In this document: piece after piece, positions 34,978 through 44,570 of the stretch | Layout: every line of letters starts with the position of its first letter | Numbering within the stretch: position 1 is the first letter of the stretch | Assembly (NCBI RefSeq): GCF_902459655.1 | Contig: NZ_CABPSB010000004.1 | Span: 285,966 to 349,965, forward strand | Length of the DNA: 64,000 nt | Source of the DNA: Pandoraea anhela | GTDB taxonomy: Bacteria; Pseudomonadota; Gammaproteobacteria; Burkholderiales; Burkholderiaceae | Reading direction: 5' to 3' | Program-made: the position numbers and the translations under genes | Notes under the pieces: generated by a model | What the model saw: the letters and a program-made list of their open reading frames with translations, nothing else | Database searches by the model: none | Told to the model about the DNA's origin: nothing

Positions 34978-36129
34978 TTACTTCTCGATGACGTACTTGC
35001 CACCCTTCGTCACACTGACGATCGGTGCTTGCTGTGCGTCGTAGCCGGCCGGCTTGCCGTTCTTGTCCGTTGCCTGACGGAAGGCGAACTTGCCCGTCGC
35101 GCCTTCATGCGTGACCTTCGGCAGTGCATCGCGCAACGCCTTGCGGTCGGCGATGAGATTGCCCGAAATCTTCACGTTCTTGATCGCGTCTGCGGCAATG
35201 TACATGGCGTCGTACGACTGCGCCGCGAACTGGTCCGGCGCCACGTTGTACTTCGCCTTGTAAGCGGCGATGAACTTCGTATTGGCCGGCGTGTTGTTCT
35301 CGATCGACCACGGGCTACCCACCCACAGGCCGTCCGAGCTGCCCTTGGCAAGATCGAAGATCTTGACCGAATTCATCCCGTTGCCGCCGATGAACGGCAC
35401 GTTGATGCCTAGTTGGCGGGCCTGCACCATGATCGGAGCACCTTCGGCGATCAGCGCCGACAGCACGATGGCGTCCGGGTTGGTGGCCTTGATTTTCGTG
35501 AGCTGCGCCTTGAAGTCCACATCGCCCTTGGCGAACGTCTCGGTCGTCGTCACCGGGATCTTCAGGTCTTCGAGCGCCTTCTTGAAGTTGTCGTAACCGC
35601 TCTTGGTGAAGACATCGTCGTTGCCGTACAGCACAGCCACCTTCTTGATGCCCGTGTGCTTTGCCGCCACCTTGATGGTCTCCGGCAGCACGTCGGCTTC
35701 GGTCACCGAGTTACGGAAAATATAGTCGCCGATCGAGGTAATGCCGTCCGCCGTATTCGACGTGCCGAAAGCGACCGTCTTGCCGGCTTGTGCAATCGGG
35801 TCGGCAGCCTGTGCCGAATTCGACAGCGTCGGACCGAACACCATGAGCACCTTGTCCTGGAAGATCAGCTTCTTGAAAACGTTGATCGCCTCTTCCTTCT
35901 TGCCCTGCTCGTCTTCCACCTGAAGCACGAGCTTATTGCCGTTGATGCCGCCGGCAGCGTTGATTTCGTCAGCGGCGAGCTGGAAACCGTTCTTGATCGC
36001 GATACCGTACTGCGCCGCGCCGCCCGACAGTGCCTCGGCCACACCGATCTTCAGATCGGCTGCATGGGCCGCAGCCACCATCCCCGTAGCGACAAGTGCG
36101 CTCAGCAACTTGGTCATGGTGCTTTTCAT
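34978..36129 (-). CDS. livK: Branched-chain amino-acid periplasmic binding protein
   Basis: Exported Leu/Ile/Val-binding-type protein of 383 aa. The signal peptide is residues 1-23 (TKLLSALVATGMVAAAHA, then ADLKIGV). The mature chain has the type I periplasmic fold: GGAAQYGIAIKNGFQLAADEINAAGGINGNKL in outline, FGPTLSNSAQAADPIA, VAVLYGNDDVFTKSGYDNFKKALE in outline, and GLWVGSPW. The ribosome site GGAGGAAGAGG is strong, fitting the high expression expected of a binding protein made first in the livKHMGF operon. The exact ligand within this broad family (branched-chain or other amino acids, or amides) is not certain. Confidence 0.9.
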   Translation of the reverse strand: MKSTMTKLLSALVATGMVAAAHAADLKIGVAEALSGGAAQYGIAIKNGFQLAADEINAAGGINGNKLVLQVEDEQGKKEEAINVFKKLIFQDKVLMVFGPTLSNSAQAADPIAQAGKTVAFGTSNTADGITSIGDYIFRNSVTEADVLPETIKVAAKHTGIKKVAVLYGNDDVFTKSGYDNFKKALEDLKIPVTTTETFAKGDVDFKAQLTKIKATNPDAIVLSALIAEGAPIMVQARQLGINVPFIGGNGMNSVKIFDLAKGSSDGLWVGSPWSIENNTPANTKFIAAYKAKYNVAPDQFAAQSYDAMYIAADAIKNVKISGNLIADRKALRDALPKVTHEGATGKFAFRQATDKNGKPAGYDAQQAPIVSVTKGGKYVIEK

Positions 36130-36213
36130 GAGTCCTCTTCCTCCAATACCTAGTCTCTAGTTATGAGAAGGCGCGCCTTATGAGCGCGCCCATTACCCTA
36201 ACTACCGTGTCCG

Positions 36214-36235
36214 TTCTTAAGCCACGGCTTAAGAA
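36214..36235. promoter_or_regulatory. Perfect 22-bp dyad upstream of the liv operon
   Basis: TTCTTAAGCC and GGCTTAAGAA flank a 2-base centre (AC), a perfect 10-bp inverted repeat 85 bp upstream of the livK ATG. A second, GC-rich inverted repeat (GGCGCGC-7-GCGCGCC, 36170-36190) lies between it and the gene. The first has no U-run on either strand and looks like an operator. Confidence 0.55.
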
Positions 36236-36347
36236 AACTCCTAAGGATATCGCAAACTGCCTGCAACGGGCACGACAATTGAGCATTTGCCCCGCAATGG
36301 CGCACAAATGCAACGTGTTTGTGGCGCCATAACGGGTTTTCGCAGCA

Positions 36348-37706
36348 TCAATGACCGGCAACGGTCATTTGTTCAATCAGGATTGACCCGACCTCCTTCG
36401 TGCCGCGCACGAGCGTGTCCGCCCCGATCGCCACGATCTGTCGGAACATGTCGTTCAGATTCCCCGCCAGCGTGATTTCTTCGACCGGATACTGAATTTC
36501 GCCATTCTCGACCCAGAAGCCGGACGCGCCGCGCGAGTAATCGCCGGTCACATAATTCACGCCCTGCCCCATCAGTTCGGTCACCAGCAGACCGGTGCCG
36601 AGCTTGCGCAACATGGCGCGGAAGTCGTCGGTCGGTGCCGTGAGCTTGCTGTACATCCGCAGATTGTGCGAACCACCGGCGTTGCCGGTCGTTTGCATCC
36701 CCAACTTGCGAGCCGAATAGGTCGACAGGAAGTAGCCTTGCACCACGCCATCACTGACCACATCGCGAGCGCGCGTCTTCACGCCCTCCTCGTCATAAGG
36801 TGCGCTGCCCATCGCGCGCGGCACGTGCGGATCTTCGTGAATGCCAACGTGATCGGCAAATACCGGTTTGCCCAGCGTATCGACGAGGAAGGTCGCCTTG
36901 CGGTACAGCGCGCCGCCACTCACGCCCTGCACGAATGCCCCCAGCAAACCGGCGGCCAGCGGGGCCTCGAAGAGCACCGCACACTTACGCGTGGAAAGCT
37001 TGCGGGCGTGCAGGCGCGCCAGCGCACGCTCGGCCGCATACCGGCCGACCGCCTCGGGCGAGGCCAGATCGCCCGCAGCGCGCTTGGACGTATACCAGTC
37101 GTCGCGCTGCATGTGGCTGCCGCTGCCGGCAATCGGCGACACCGACAGGTAATGCCGCGAATACGGGTAGCCCGAAAGGAAACCGCGTGTCGTGCCGAGC
37201 ATGAACTGAGAGTGCTGGGCCGATACGGCCGCGCCCTCGGAATTCCGGATGATGGGACTCACGTCGAGCGCCGCCTTCTCCGCGCGACGCGCCAGCTCGA
37301 CCGCCTCGTCTGCCGTAATGCTCCACGGGTGGAACAGCGACAGATCCTGCGGGTGCATTTCGAGGAGTTCGGACTCGGCAAGTCCCGCGCAATCGTCTTC
37401 CGCAGTGAAACGGGCAATGTTGTACGCCGCGTCGACCGTGTCGTGCAGCGCCTTGCGCGAGAAGTCGGACGTACTCGCGTTGCCGCGACGCTGACCGATG
37501 AAAACGGTCACGCCGACCAGCTTGTCGCGGTTACGCTCGATGGTCTCGACCTTGCCGCGCCGCACCGAGACCGACAGACCGTCGCCCTCGGAGATTTCGG
37601 CTGCGGCGTCGGTTGCGCCGAGCGAACGGGCGTACTGCAAGACGTCGCCGACGATTTCCTTGAGTTGATCCTGGGTATGCGTGAAGTGCTGGGTCGCTTG
37701 GGACAT
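36348..37706 (-). CDS. pmbA: PmbA/TldD-family metalloprotease component
   Basis: PmbA (TldE), 452 aa, partner of TldD in the periodically studied TldD-PmbA protease that matures small peptides such as microcin B17 and degrades CcdA. PmbA itself lacks the zinc-binding HExxxH of TldD, and none is present here. Family regions include AAAEISEGDGLSVSVRRGKVETIE in outline, VFIGQRRGNASTSDFS, and the C-terminal GQGVNYVTGDYSRGASGFWVENGEI in outline (the GASGFWVENG block is diagnostic). The start is ATG 37706. It is divergent from darP, a conserved arrangement in betaproteobacteria. Confidence 0.94.
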   Translation of the reverse strand: MSQATQHFTHTQDQLKEIVGDVLQYARSLGATDAAAEISEGDGLSVSVRRGKVETIERNRDKLVGVTVFIGQRRGNASTSDFSRKALHDTVDAAYNIARFTAEDDCAGLAESELLEMHPQDLSLFHPWSITADEAVELARRAEKAALDVSPIIRNSEGAAVSAQHSQFMLGTTRGFLSGYPYSRHYLSVSPIAGSGSHMQRDDWYTSKRAAGDLASPEAVGRYAAERALARLHARKLSTRKCAVLFEAPLAAGLLGAFVQGVSGGALYRKATFLVDTLGKPVFADHVGIHEDPHVPRAMGSAPYDEEGVKTRARDVVSDGVVQGYFLSTYSARKLGMQTTGNAGGSHNLRMYSKLTAPTDDFRAMLRKLGTGLLVTELMGQGVNYVTGDYSRGASGFWVENGEIQYPVEEITLAGNLNDMFRQIVAIGADTLVRGTKEVGSILIEQMTVAGH

Positions 37707-37784
37707 CGGCGCGATTCGGTCAGTGGCTGAATAGGAACCGCCATCTTAGCGCGAGTTGCGCGCCATCGTGCGTACCCCGGCAAC

Positions 37785-37813
37785 TATTTGGACGCCTCGC
37801 GCCGCGTTACAAT
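37785..37813 (+). promoter_or_regulatory. Candidate promoter of darP giving a leaderless mRNA
   Basis: TATTTG (37785-37790) and TACAAT (37808-37813) are 17 bp apart. Transcription would start about 7 bases after TACAAT, at or next to the darP ATG at 37821. No ribosome site exists in the few bases before this ATG. Confidence 0.4.
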
Positions 37814-37820
37814 AGCGCCT

Positions 37821-38426
37821 ATGACGCACATTCAACGCTTTAACCGTATCGCCCACAGCGAGCTTTCCGACGAAGGCCCGAGCAAATCCCAGCGCAAGCG
37901 CGAGTCGCATGCCCTTCAGGATCTGGGCGAAGAACTGGTCAACCTGGCCAAGGACGCGCTCGCCCGCGTGCCAATGCCCGAAAACCTCGAACGCGCCGTC
38001 CGCGACTGCCGCACGATCACCGCGCACGAAGGCCGCCGCCGTCAATTGCAGTACGTGGGCAAACAAATGCGCACGCTCGACGAATCGGAAATCGAGGCCA
38101 TTCAACGCGCGCTGGACGTCATCAAGGGCGTCTCGAAGGCGGAAACCGCCAAGCTGCACGCCCTGGAGCGCTGGCGCGAGCGCCTGATGGCCAAGGACGA
38201 GGCGCTCACCGAGTTGCTCGCCCAATATCCGGGCGCCGACGCTCAGCAACTGCGCACGCTGATTCGCAACGCCCGCCGCGAGCAGGCCGCGCAGAAGCCG
38301 CCCAAGGCGTTCCGCGAACTCTTCCAGGTACTCAAGGACCTGCTTGGCACAGGTCCGGCGGCGGCCGAAACTTCGGACGACGCCGATAACGATCTGCCGG
38401 AATTCCCAACGCGTGAGGATTATTGA
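37821..38426 (+). CDS. darP: Ribosome biogenesis factor DarP (YjgA)
   Basis: DUF615 protein of 201 aa that assists late assembly of the large ribosomal subunit in E. coli. The family start SKSQRKRESHALQDLGEELVNL in outline is followed by a helical protein with ITAHEGRRRQLQYVGKQMRTLDE in outline and the C-terminal ALKPP-like block EQAAQKPPKAFRELFQVLKDL in outline. The frame opens at a TTG at 37788, but the ATG at 37821 is the natural start. The mog gene overlaps its stop (TGATG). It is divergent from pmbA. Confidence 0.93.
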   Translation: MTHIQRFNRIAHSELSDEGPSKSQRKRESHALQDLGEELVNLAKDALARVPMPENLERAVRDCRTITAHEGRRRQLQYVGKQMRTLDESEIEAIQRALDVIKGVSKAETAKLHALERWRERLMAKDEALTELLAQYPGADAQQLRTLIRNARREQAAQKPPKAFRELFQVLKDLLGTGPAAAETSDDADNDLPEFPTREDY

Positions 38427-39046
38427 TGGTGACGCGCTCTCATCCGGACGAACTTCGCGTAGGGCTCGTGTCGATCAGCGACCGGGCCAGCCAGGGCACC
38501 TATGAGGACCAGGGCATTCCGGCGCTTCAGGCGTGGCTGGGCAGTGCCCTCACGTCGCCGTGGGTGGCGCATACGCGTCTGATTCCCGATGTCGCCGACG
38601 GCATCACCGCGACGTTGATCGAACTGATCGACACGTTGCAGTGCGATCTGGTGCTGACGACCGGCGGCACAGGCCCGGCGCGCCGCGACGTCACGCCCGA
38701 AGCCACGCTGCGTGCAGGCACCAGGGAAATGCCGGGGTTCGGCGAGCAGATGCGCCAGATCAGCCTGCGCTTCGTGCCGACGGCGATTCTGTCGCGTCAG
38801 GTCGCCGTCATTCGCGAGACCGCAGATCATGCAGCGCTTATCATCAATTTGCCCGGTCAGCCCAAGTCCATCAAGGAAACCCTCGAAGGATTGCGGGATG
38901 ACGACGGCCAATCGGTGGTGCCAGGCATCTTTGCTGCGGTGCCATACTGCATCGATCTGATCGGTGGCCCTTACATCGAAACCGACGAAGCCGTCTGCAA
39001 GGCGTTCCGCCCGAAGAGCGCGATTCGCGCGCCGAAGTCCGCCTGA
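38426..39046 (+). CDS. mog: Molybdopterin adenylyltransferase
   Basis: Mog/MogA activates molybdopterin by adenylylation before molybdate insertion, 206 aa. The MoCF fold motif TTGGTGPARRDVTPEA (78-93) is the signature, and GLVSISDRAS near residue 13 and INLPGQPKSIKETLE near 145 are conserved. Its ATG overlaps the darP stop by one base (TGATG), so the two are translationally coupled; a TTG three bases upstream is a weaker alternative. The C-terminal tail of about 15 residues is basic and variable. Confidence 0.92.
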   Translation: MVTRSHPDELRVGLVSISDRASQGTYEDQGIPALQAWLGSALTSPWVAHTRLIPDVADGITATLIELIDTLQCDLVLTTGGTGPARRDVTPEATLRAGTREMPGFGEQMRQISLRFVPTAILSRQVAVIRETADHAALIINLPGQPKSIKETLEGLRDDDGQSVVPGIFAAVPYCIDLIGGPYIETDEAVCKAFRPKSAIRAPKSA

Positions 39047-39086
39047 CCGGCATCCGCCGTCCTCTTCATAGCGAGCACACAAAGCA

Positions 39087-39112
39087 AAACGCCAGCGAAT
39101 ACGCTGGCGTTT
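39087..39112. terminator. Bidirectional terminator between mog and orn
   Basis: A perfect 11-bp stem, AAACGCCAGCG/CGCTGGCGTTT with an AATA loop, sits between the convergent mog and orn genes, 40 bp after one stop and 20 bp after the other. A short A/T-rich edge is present on both sides. Confidence 0.8.
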
Positions 39113-39132
39113 CAGTACCCGTCGACGGCAAC

Positions 39133-39750
39133 TCAGGCCGTTGCGCCCGGCACTGCCGTCTTCAGGAAGTGCTCACGGTAGTACACCAGTTCGTCGATCG
39201 ATTCGTGGATATCGGCCAGCGCCGTATGGGCGGCCCGCTTGGTAAAACCCTTGTACACCGTGGGCTCCCAGCGACGGCACAGTTCCTTGAGCGTGCTCAC
39301 GTCCAGATTCCGATAATGGAAGAATGCTTCGAGTTCGGGCATGTAGCGCGCCATGAAACGGCGATCCTGGCAAATCGAATTGCCGCACATCGGCGACTTG
39401 TTGGGCGGCACGTACTGGCTCAGGAACTCGATCAGTTGCGCCTGCGCAGACGCCTCGTCCACGGTCGACGCCTTGACGCGATCGATCAGACCCGAGCGGC
39501 CGTGCGTCGATTTGTTCCAGTCGTCCATGCCGTCGAGCACCGCGTCGGACTGGTGAATGGCGAACACCGGGCCTTCGATGCGACGCGTTAGCGCCGAGTC
39601 CGTGACGACGACCGCCACTTCGATAATTCGGTCGCTGTCCGGCTGCAAACCGGTCATCTCCATGTCGAGCCAGACCAAATTAAATTCGGCGCGTGCAAGC
39701 GTCGTCTGGGCGTCGGCAGGCGTGGGATTTTGGGATGGGAGGGAAGACAT
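39133..39750 (-). CDS. orn: Oligoribonuclease
   Basis: DEDDh 3'-5' exoribonuclease that finishes RNA decay by degrading oligonucleotides of 2-5 nt, including pGpG from c-di-GMP; 205 aa. Catalytic acids D29 and E31 are in [11 protein letters not shown], with [24 protein letters not shown] in outline and the final [21 protein letters not shown] in outline (H and D of DEDDh). The frame opens at 39996, but ATG 39750 gives a normal-length start. It is divergent from the M48 protease gene and convergent with mog. Confidence 0.95.
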   Translation of the reverse strand: MSSLPSQNPTPADAQTTLARAEFNLVWLDMEMTGLQPDSDRIIEVAVVVTDSALTRRIEGPVFAIHQSDAVLDGMDDWNKSTHGRSGLIDRVKASTVDEASAQAQLIEFLSQYVPPNKSPMCGNSICQDRRFMARYMPELEAFFHYRNLDVSTLKELCRRWEPTVYKGFTKRAAHTALADIHESIDELVYYREHFLKTAVPGATA

Positions 39751-39816
39751 GATCGGAAGACTCTGGAAAACGCATCGGTGGGCGACCGGTACGGCGCCTC
39801 GCCGGTCGAAAGAACT

Positions 39817-39822
39817 TATAAT
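39817..39822 (+). promoter_or_regulatory. -10 element for the M48-protease/rsgA operon
   Basis: A perfect TATAAT ends 30 bases before the ATG at 39853. No convincing -35 was found at 16-18 bp, so only the -10 is called. Confidence 0.45.
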
Positions 39823-39852
39823 TCTCGCATACTTCGGATTCTCATCAAGCGC

Positions 39853-41100
39853 ATGTTCACTTATCTCTTCGTGATCTTCCTGCTGGCGATGGTCATGACC
39901 AAGCTCTGGCTGGCCGCCCGTCAGGTCCGCCATGTCGTTGCCCATCGGGCTGCCGTACCCGAGCGCTTCGCCGACACGATCACGCTGACCGATCATCAGC
40001 GCGCCGCCGATTACACGGTGGCTCGCACCCGTCTCGGCATGGCCGAAATCTTCGCGCAGGCCGTGCTGCTGGTCGCCTTTACGCTACTCGGCGGGTTGAA
40101 CGTACTGCATATTGGTATCGCCGAGTGGCTCGGCGAAGGCTACGTCGGGCAGATCGCGCTGATCGCGGCGGTCTTGCTGATTTCCGGCATCGTCGATCTG
40201 CCGTTCACTTATGTCCGGCAGTTCGTCATCGAGCAACGTTTCGGCTTCAACCGGATGTCGCTCGGGCTGTTTATCGACGACATGGTGAAAGGCACCGCCG
40301 TCGGCGTCGTCCTCGGATTGCCGTTGCTGTTCGTCGTGCTGTGGCTCATGGACCGCGCCGGGCCGCTCTGGTGGATTTACACGTGGGTCGTCTGGGTGGC
40401 GTTCAATCTGTTCGTGCAATTCATCTTTCCCCATGTCATCGCCCCGATGTTCAACAAGTTCGAACCGCTCTCGGATGCCTCGCTTGCGCAGCGCATCGAA
40501 GGGTTGATGCAACGCTGCGGATTTGCAGCGCGCGGTTTGTTCGTGATGGACGGCTCGAAGCGCTCCGCGCACGGCAATGCTTACTTCAGCGGCTTTGGTC
40601 GCGCCAAGCGCATCGTATTCTTCGATACGCTGATCGAACGTCTCTCACCCGCCGAGATCGAGGCAGTCCTGGCCCACGAACTGGGGCACTTCAAGCGCCG
40701 CCATATCACCAAGCGGCTGGTCGTCGCGTTCGCATTGTCGCTCGCCTTCCTCGCGCTGCTGGGCTGGCTCACCGGACGAACCTGGTTTTACACGGAGCTG
40801 GGAGTCATGCCGTCGATGACGGGCAGCAATAATGCACTCGCATTGGTGCTTTTCTTCCTCGTACTGCCGGTGTTCGGATTCTTCGCCAGCCCGCTTGGCA
40901 GTCTGACCTCGCGCAAACACGAGTTCGAAGCCGACGCGTTCGCTGCCAGCCAGACACAGGCGAGCGATCTGGTGAACGCACTGGTAAAGCTCTATCAGGA
41001 CAATGCCTCGACGTTGACGCCCGACCCCGTCTACACAGCGTTCTACTACTCGCATCCCCCCGCTTCCCAGCGCATCGACCGACTGCTGGGGCACGCATGA
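39853..41100 (+). CDS. M48-family membrane metalloprotease (Ste24/CAAX-protease type)
   Basis: Integral-membrane zinc protease of 415 aa. It has the Ste24 layout: a multi-helix N-terminal half, then zinc motif HELGH (H275, E276, H279) in [14 protein letters not shown] and the third ligand region [12 protein letters not shown]. The [30 protein letters not shown] stretch (key parts [10 protein letters not shown] and RIVFFDTL) is typical of the Ste24/YhfN group rather than HtpX, which is shorter. Likely role is membrane-protein quality control; no CAAX prenylation is known in these bacteria. Its stop overlaps the rsgA start (ATGA). Confidence 0.9.
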   Translation: MFTYLFVIFLLAMVMTKLWLAARQVRHVVAHRAAVPERFADTITLTDHQRAADYTVARTRLGMAEIFAQAVLLVAFTLLGGLNVLHIGIAEWLGEGYVGQIALIAAVLLISGIVDLPFTYVRQFVIEQRFGFNRMSLGLFIDDMVKGTAVGVVLGLPLLFVVLWLMDRAGPLWWIYTWVVWVAFNLFVQFIFPHVIAPMFNKFEPLSDASLAQRIEGLMQRCGFAARGLFVMDGSKRSAHGNAYFSGFGRAKRIVFFDTLIERLSPAEIEAVLAHELGHFKRRHITKRLVVAFALSLAFLALLGWLTGRTWFYTELGVMPSMTGSNNALALVLFFLVLPVFGFFASPLGSLTSRKHEFEADAFAASQTQASDLVNALVKLYQDNASTLTPDPVYTAFYYSHPPASQRIDRLLGHA

Positions 41101-42038
41101 AGCGCGGCGGAAAAGGTAAGGCATCGCCGGTCGAGACACCAGTGCAGGAACGACGCCACGGTCGCGTCACGGCGGCCCATGGCCGCCATTACGTTGTCGA
41201 AGCCGACGACGGTGAAACGGTGCTGTGTTTCCCCCGAGGCAAGAAGAGCGAGATCGCCGTTGGCGACGAAGTTGCCTGGGCACGCACCGGGGATCAGGGC
41301 GTGATTGAAGAGATTCTGCCCCGTCGCAATCTGCTCTATCGCTCGGACCAGTTCAAAAGTAAGCTTTTCGCCGCCAACATCGACCAATTGGTGATCATGT
41401 TGGCCACCGAGCCGTACTTCAGCGAAGATTTGCTCGGTCGTGCGCTTGTCGCTGCGGAAGCGAACGAGCTTCGGCCGTTGATCGTACTCAATAAGACCGA
41501 CGTAGCCGACGCGTTGCCGGCAGCTCGCGAGCGGCTCGCGCCATATCGCGCATTGGGCTACGAAGTGCTGGAGCTATCGGTACGCGCGGACCCGGAGGCA
41601 GCCAAGACACAATTGTTGCCGCGTCTGGCACATCAGGCATCACTGCTGCTCGGGCAATCCGGCATGGGGAAATCGAGCCTCGTGAATCTGGTCGTGCCCA
41701 ATGCGGATGCGGCAACACGCGAAATCTCGACCGTCCTGAATTCAGGCAAACACACCACGACGTTTACGCGCATCTTCCATTTGCCCGAAGGCGGACTGCT
41801 CATCGATTCGCCGGGCTTCCAGGAGTTCGGCCTGCATCACCTCAAGGAAGGCGCTCTCGAGCGCGCATTTCCAGAGTTTCGCCCCTTGCTCACAGGTTGC
41901 CGGTTCTACAATTGCCACCATCTGAAGGAGCCGGGCTGCGCGATTCTCGAGGCAGTAGCCGATGGCCGAATCTCATCACAGCGTCATGCCCTTTACGCTC
42001 AGCTCGTCCACGAATCCGAACAGCAGATTCCCTACTGA
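41097..42038 (+). CDS. rsgA: Small ribosomal subunit biogenesis GTPase RsgA
   Basis: Circularly permuted GTPase that acts in late 30S maturation, 313 aa. An N-terminal OB fold (about 15-80) is followed by the G domain in permuted order: NKTD (132-135), then G1 GQSGMGKSS (186-194), then [10 protein letters not shown] (the G3 DxPG). The C-terminal zinc motif is C-x5-C-x-H-x5-C in [15 protein letters not shown]. The ATG overlaps the protease stop by four bases. A strong palindromic terminator follows 25 bp after its stop. Confidence 0.95.
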   Translation: MKRGGKGKASPVETPVQERRHGRVTAAHGRHYVVEADDGETVLCFPRGKKSEIAVGDEVAWARTGDQGVIEEILPRRNLLYRSDQFKSKLFAANIDQLVIMLATEPYFSEDLLGRALVAAEANELRPLIVLNKTDVADALPAARERLAPYRALGYEVLELSVRADPEAAKTQLLPRLAHQASLLLGQSGMGKSSLVNLVVPNADAATREISTVLNSGKHTTTFTRIFHLPEGGLLIDSPGFQEFGLHHLKEGALERAFPEFRPLLTGCRFYNCHHLKEPGCAILEAVADGRISSQRHALYAQLVHESEQQIPY

Positions 42039-42062
42039 TCCGCAACGGCAGTGACTTCGAGA

Positions 42063-42096
42063 AAAGAAAAACCCCGCATATGCGGGGTTTTTCTTT
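42063..42096. terminator. Bidirectional terminator after rsgA
   Basis: A perfect palindrome (AAAGAAAAACCCCGCA-TA-TGCGGGGTTTTTCTTT) has an A/U tail on both sides. It sits between the convergent rsgA and cobD-like genes and should serve both. Confidence 0.9.
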
Positions 42097-42118
42097 AGTG
42101 AACTCGCGCTATCCGGTG

Positions 42119-43057
42119 TCAGCCAAGCCACACAGCCAACGTCAACAGCAACAGCAGCAGCATCCACAGCAGAACGGCGCGCCACACCAACCCCACGGCA
42201 GCCTGCAACGTACGCGGCGTGCATTCGCTGCCGACCGGCAGCACGGCATCGTCCCCTTGATTGAGCGCATCGACGCTGGAGACTTCCGCCAGTGGCCCGG
42301 TGAGCCTTGCCCCGAGGGCGCCACTCCCCGCCGCCAGCAAAATCCCCTCATTTTCGTTCGGCCACTGCTTGGCGTAATGGCGCCATGCGTAGATCGCATC
42401 TTCAAAATTGCCGACGATCGCAAAGCCGATGGCAGTCAGGCGGGCCGGCACCCAGTCGATCACGTAGAAAGCCTTGCGTGCAAACGCACCGAACGCCGGG
42501 CTTCGGTCCGGTGCAGGTTCGGTCCAACGACGGGAGAGATACTCGGCCAGACGATACAACACCGCACCCGCGGGTCCAATCGGCATGAGAAACCAGAAGA
42601 ACACGCCGAACACATGACGGTGCGAAGCAATCACGGCATGCAGCAGCGTATGGCGCACGATCTCGTCCACCGGCATATCGACGGTATCGATCCCGATCCA
42701 CTGACGCAGGATTTCTCGCGCTTCGTTAACGTTATCGTTGTTCAGCGCGACATGAATGTCGGTGAAATAGTGGCTGAACTGCCGGAAACCCATCGTCAGG
42801 TAGACGATGAGGACGTTCCAGGCAAATCCAAGGAAAATGTTGACCCGCATCAGCAGGTAGTAGACGACGCCAACGACCAGCACGAACGGCACGACGACCA
42901 CCAGCCACGCGAGCACACCGTGACGCGGCTGACCGGCGTCGAACGACTGCGAAGTATGGGTCGCGTGGGAGCGAATCAGGTTGTAGATCGGGTTTTGCGT
43001 GGAGAGGGCACGCACCTGCTCGAGGATCAGCGCGAGGAGTACCGAGAAGAATGTCAT
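42119..43057 (-). CDS. CobD/CbiB-family membrane protein
   Basis: Membrane protein of 312 aa with about five hydrophobic stretches. I assign the CobD/CbiB fold from SVLLALILEQVRAL at the N-terminus, the repeated aromatic-rich helices, FYVIDWVPARLTAIGFAIVGNFEDAI in outline (the DWxPARLTA block is diagnostic of CbiB-type cobinamide-phosphate synthases) and the downstream polar segment. Betaproteobacteria have such proteins away from cobalamin operons, so a direct B12 role is uncertain; AmpE-like functions are another possibility. The ATG at 43057 was chosen over a longer frame to 43144. Confidence 0.8.
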   Translation of the reverse strand: MTFFSVLLALILEQVRALSTQNPIYNLIRSHATHTSQSFDAGQPRHGVLAWLVVVVPFVLVVGVVYYLLMRVNIFLGFAWNVLIVYLTMGFRQFSHYFTDIHVALNNDNVNEAREILRQWIGIDTVDMPVDEIVRHTLLHAVIASHRHVFGVFFWFLMPIGPAGAVLYRLAEYLSRRWTEPAPDRSPAFGAFARKAFYVIDWVPARLTAIGFAIVGNFEDAIYAWRHYAKQWPNENEGILLAAGSGALGARLTGPLAEVSSVDALNQGDDAVLPVGSECTPRTLQAAVGLVWRAVLLWMLLLLLLTLAVWLG

Positions 43058-43192
43058 GCGTGCGATCAGATCACCAGACGGAATGGTGTAACGATAGCAC
43101 AGCTTCTCGCAAAAGCCCGCCCCGTGCGCCTCTGCGACGCACACACTTCATCTCACGAGCAGACAATTCGCACGCGCGGATCCGGTTGCGCG

Positions 43193-43879
43193 TCAGGCCC
43201 GCAGGAGTTGGTAGAAATTCCGTAGCATGCCCGCCGTCGCACCCCAGATGAAATACTCGCCCCCGGCGGGCTTCGGATAAGGCATGGCGTAGAACCGGCG
43301 CTCACCGACCTGATAGTTGAAGACACGAATCTGGTGATGCACGGGATTCATCAGAAAATCCAGCGGCACCTCGAAGATCTCGTCCACCTCGCCGGTGTCG
43401 GCGACCAGATCGAACGGGGGCGTCACCAGCCCCACAACAGGCGCTACGCGAAAGCCTGTGCCCGTCACATAGTCGGGCAAACTTCCGATCACCTCTACCG
43501 CCCCGGCATCCAGTCCGATTTCCTCGCGCGACTCGCGCAGGGCGGTCGCAATCGGCGTCGGATCGTCCGGTTCGCGACTTCCTCCGGGAAAACTCACTTG
43601 CCCGGCATGCGTACTCAGATGCTGTGTGCGCTTCGTCAGCAACACAGTAGTCCCATGGGGACGCATGACCAAAGGCACGAGAACCGCCGCCGCGCGTGGC
43701 GTAAACAGCGCGGGGGAAACGGCCTCGACGACGCCGGACTCAGGCATCCAGATCGGCGGGCTGGCCAGCCGGTCCCGTATCGCCGAGGGAGTCAACCGCT
43801 CTGCCGGCACCGCAGGCTCGCCCTCACCTGTCGAGACGATGGGCAATGCTTCCGGATGCAGGATGAGAGGTGGGGCCAC
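43193..43879 (-). CDS. Nudix hydrolase, probable CoA pyrophosphatase
   Basis: Nudix protein of 228 aa. The Nudix box is in PGGSREPDDPTPIATALRESREEIGLD in outline (REExxEExG-like REESREEIG), preceded by the UPF0035-type block VLLTKRTQHLSTHAGQVSFPGGS in outline, which is the signature of NudL/Nudt7 CoA-diphosphatases. Its likely role is turnover of CoA derivatives. The start codon is GTG at 43879 with AAAGG upstream. The gene lies between the CobD-like gene and rplS on the same strand, separated from rplS by a terminator. Confidence 0.85.
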   Translation of the reverse strand: MAPPLILHPEALPIVSTGEGEPAVPAERLTPSAIRDRLASPPIWMPESGVVEAVSPALFTPRAAAVLVPLVMRPHGTTVLLTKRTQHLSTHAGQVSFPGGSREPDDPTPIATALRESREEIGLDAGAVEVIGSLPDYVTGTGFRVAPVVGLVTPPFDLVADTGEVDEIFEVPLDFLMNPVHHQIRVFNYQVGERRFYAMPYPKPAGGEYFIWGATAGMLRNFYQLLRA

Positions 43880-44030
43880 GTAGACCTTTGAGAGATGGAT
43901 GACTTCGCTATTTTAGCGAGGAAGCTGAAATCACGTGAACGCAAAGAAAATGCCATTCGTATGGCAATTCGACGCCTAGCGACGTGATGCTGCAGCGCCG
44001 CATCGGCACGCATGCGGCATCGCGCAACGA

Positions 44031-44056
44031 AAAAAGCACCCCAAGGGGTGCTTTTT
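44031..44056 (-). terminator. Terminator of the rpsP-rimM-trmD-rplS operon
   Basis: AAAAAGCACCCC-AA-GGGGTGCTTTTT is a perfect 12-bp stem with U-rich flanks, 26 bp past the rplS stop. It would end the ribosomal-protein operon and can also work on the plus strand. Confidence 0.85.
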
Positions 44057-44081
44057 CCATGCGGCTTTTGCTGCGTCCGAC

Positions 44082-44468
44082 TTACTCGGCAGCGACGGTC
44101 TTGCTCTTGAACGAGAGCTTTTCCTTGATACGTGCCGACTTGCCCGAACGCTCGCGCAGGTAGTACAGCTTGGCGCGACGAACGTCACCACGACGCTTGA
44201 CTTCGATGCTGGCGATCAGCGGCGAGTACGTCTGGAACGTACGCTCAACGCCTTCACCCGAAGAGATCTTGCGAACGATGAAGCCCGAGTTCAGGCCACG
44301 GTTACGCTTGGCGATCACGACGCCTTCGTAAGCCTGAACGCGCTTGCGGTTACCTTCAACCACGTTCACGTTGACGATCACGGTGTCGCCCGGGGCGAAA
44401 TCGGGGATCGTCTTGTTCGCGGTCAGACGCGCGATTTCTTCTTGCTCGATCTTAGCGATCAGATTCAT
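44082..44468 (-). CDS. rplS: 50S ribosomal protein L19
   Basis: Ribosomal protein of 128 aa at the 30S-50S interface. The [25 protein letters not shown] family pattern is evident ([19 protein letters not shown], then [18 protein letters not shown]). The C-terminal [19 protein letters not shown] is typical. Last gene of the operon with rpsP, rimM and trmD. The ribosome site GGAGTGG lies a few bases before the ATG. Confidence 0.98.
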   Translation of the reverse strand: MNLIAKIEQEEIARLTANKTIPDFAPGDTVIVNVNVVEGNRKRVQAYEGVVIAKRNRGLNSGFIVRKISSGEGVERTFQTYSPLIASIEVKRRGDVRRAKLYYLRERSGKSARIKEKLSFKSKTVAAE

Positions 44469-44570
44469 TTACCACTCCTTGTGCCATCGTATCGGCGTTA
44501 TATACCGGCGAACCGGCCCCGACAGAGGATGGGGTCAAACCGAATGCCGTCCCCATGACGACATCCGAGC

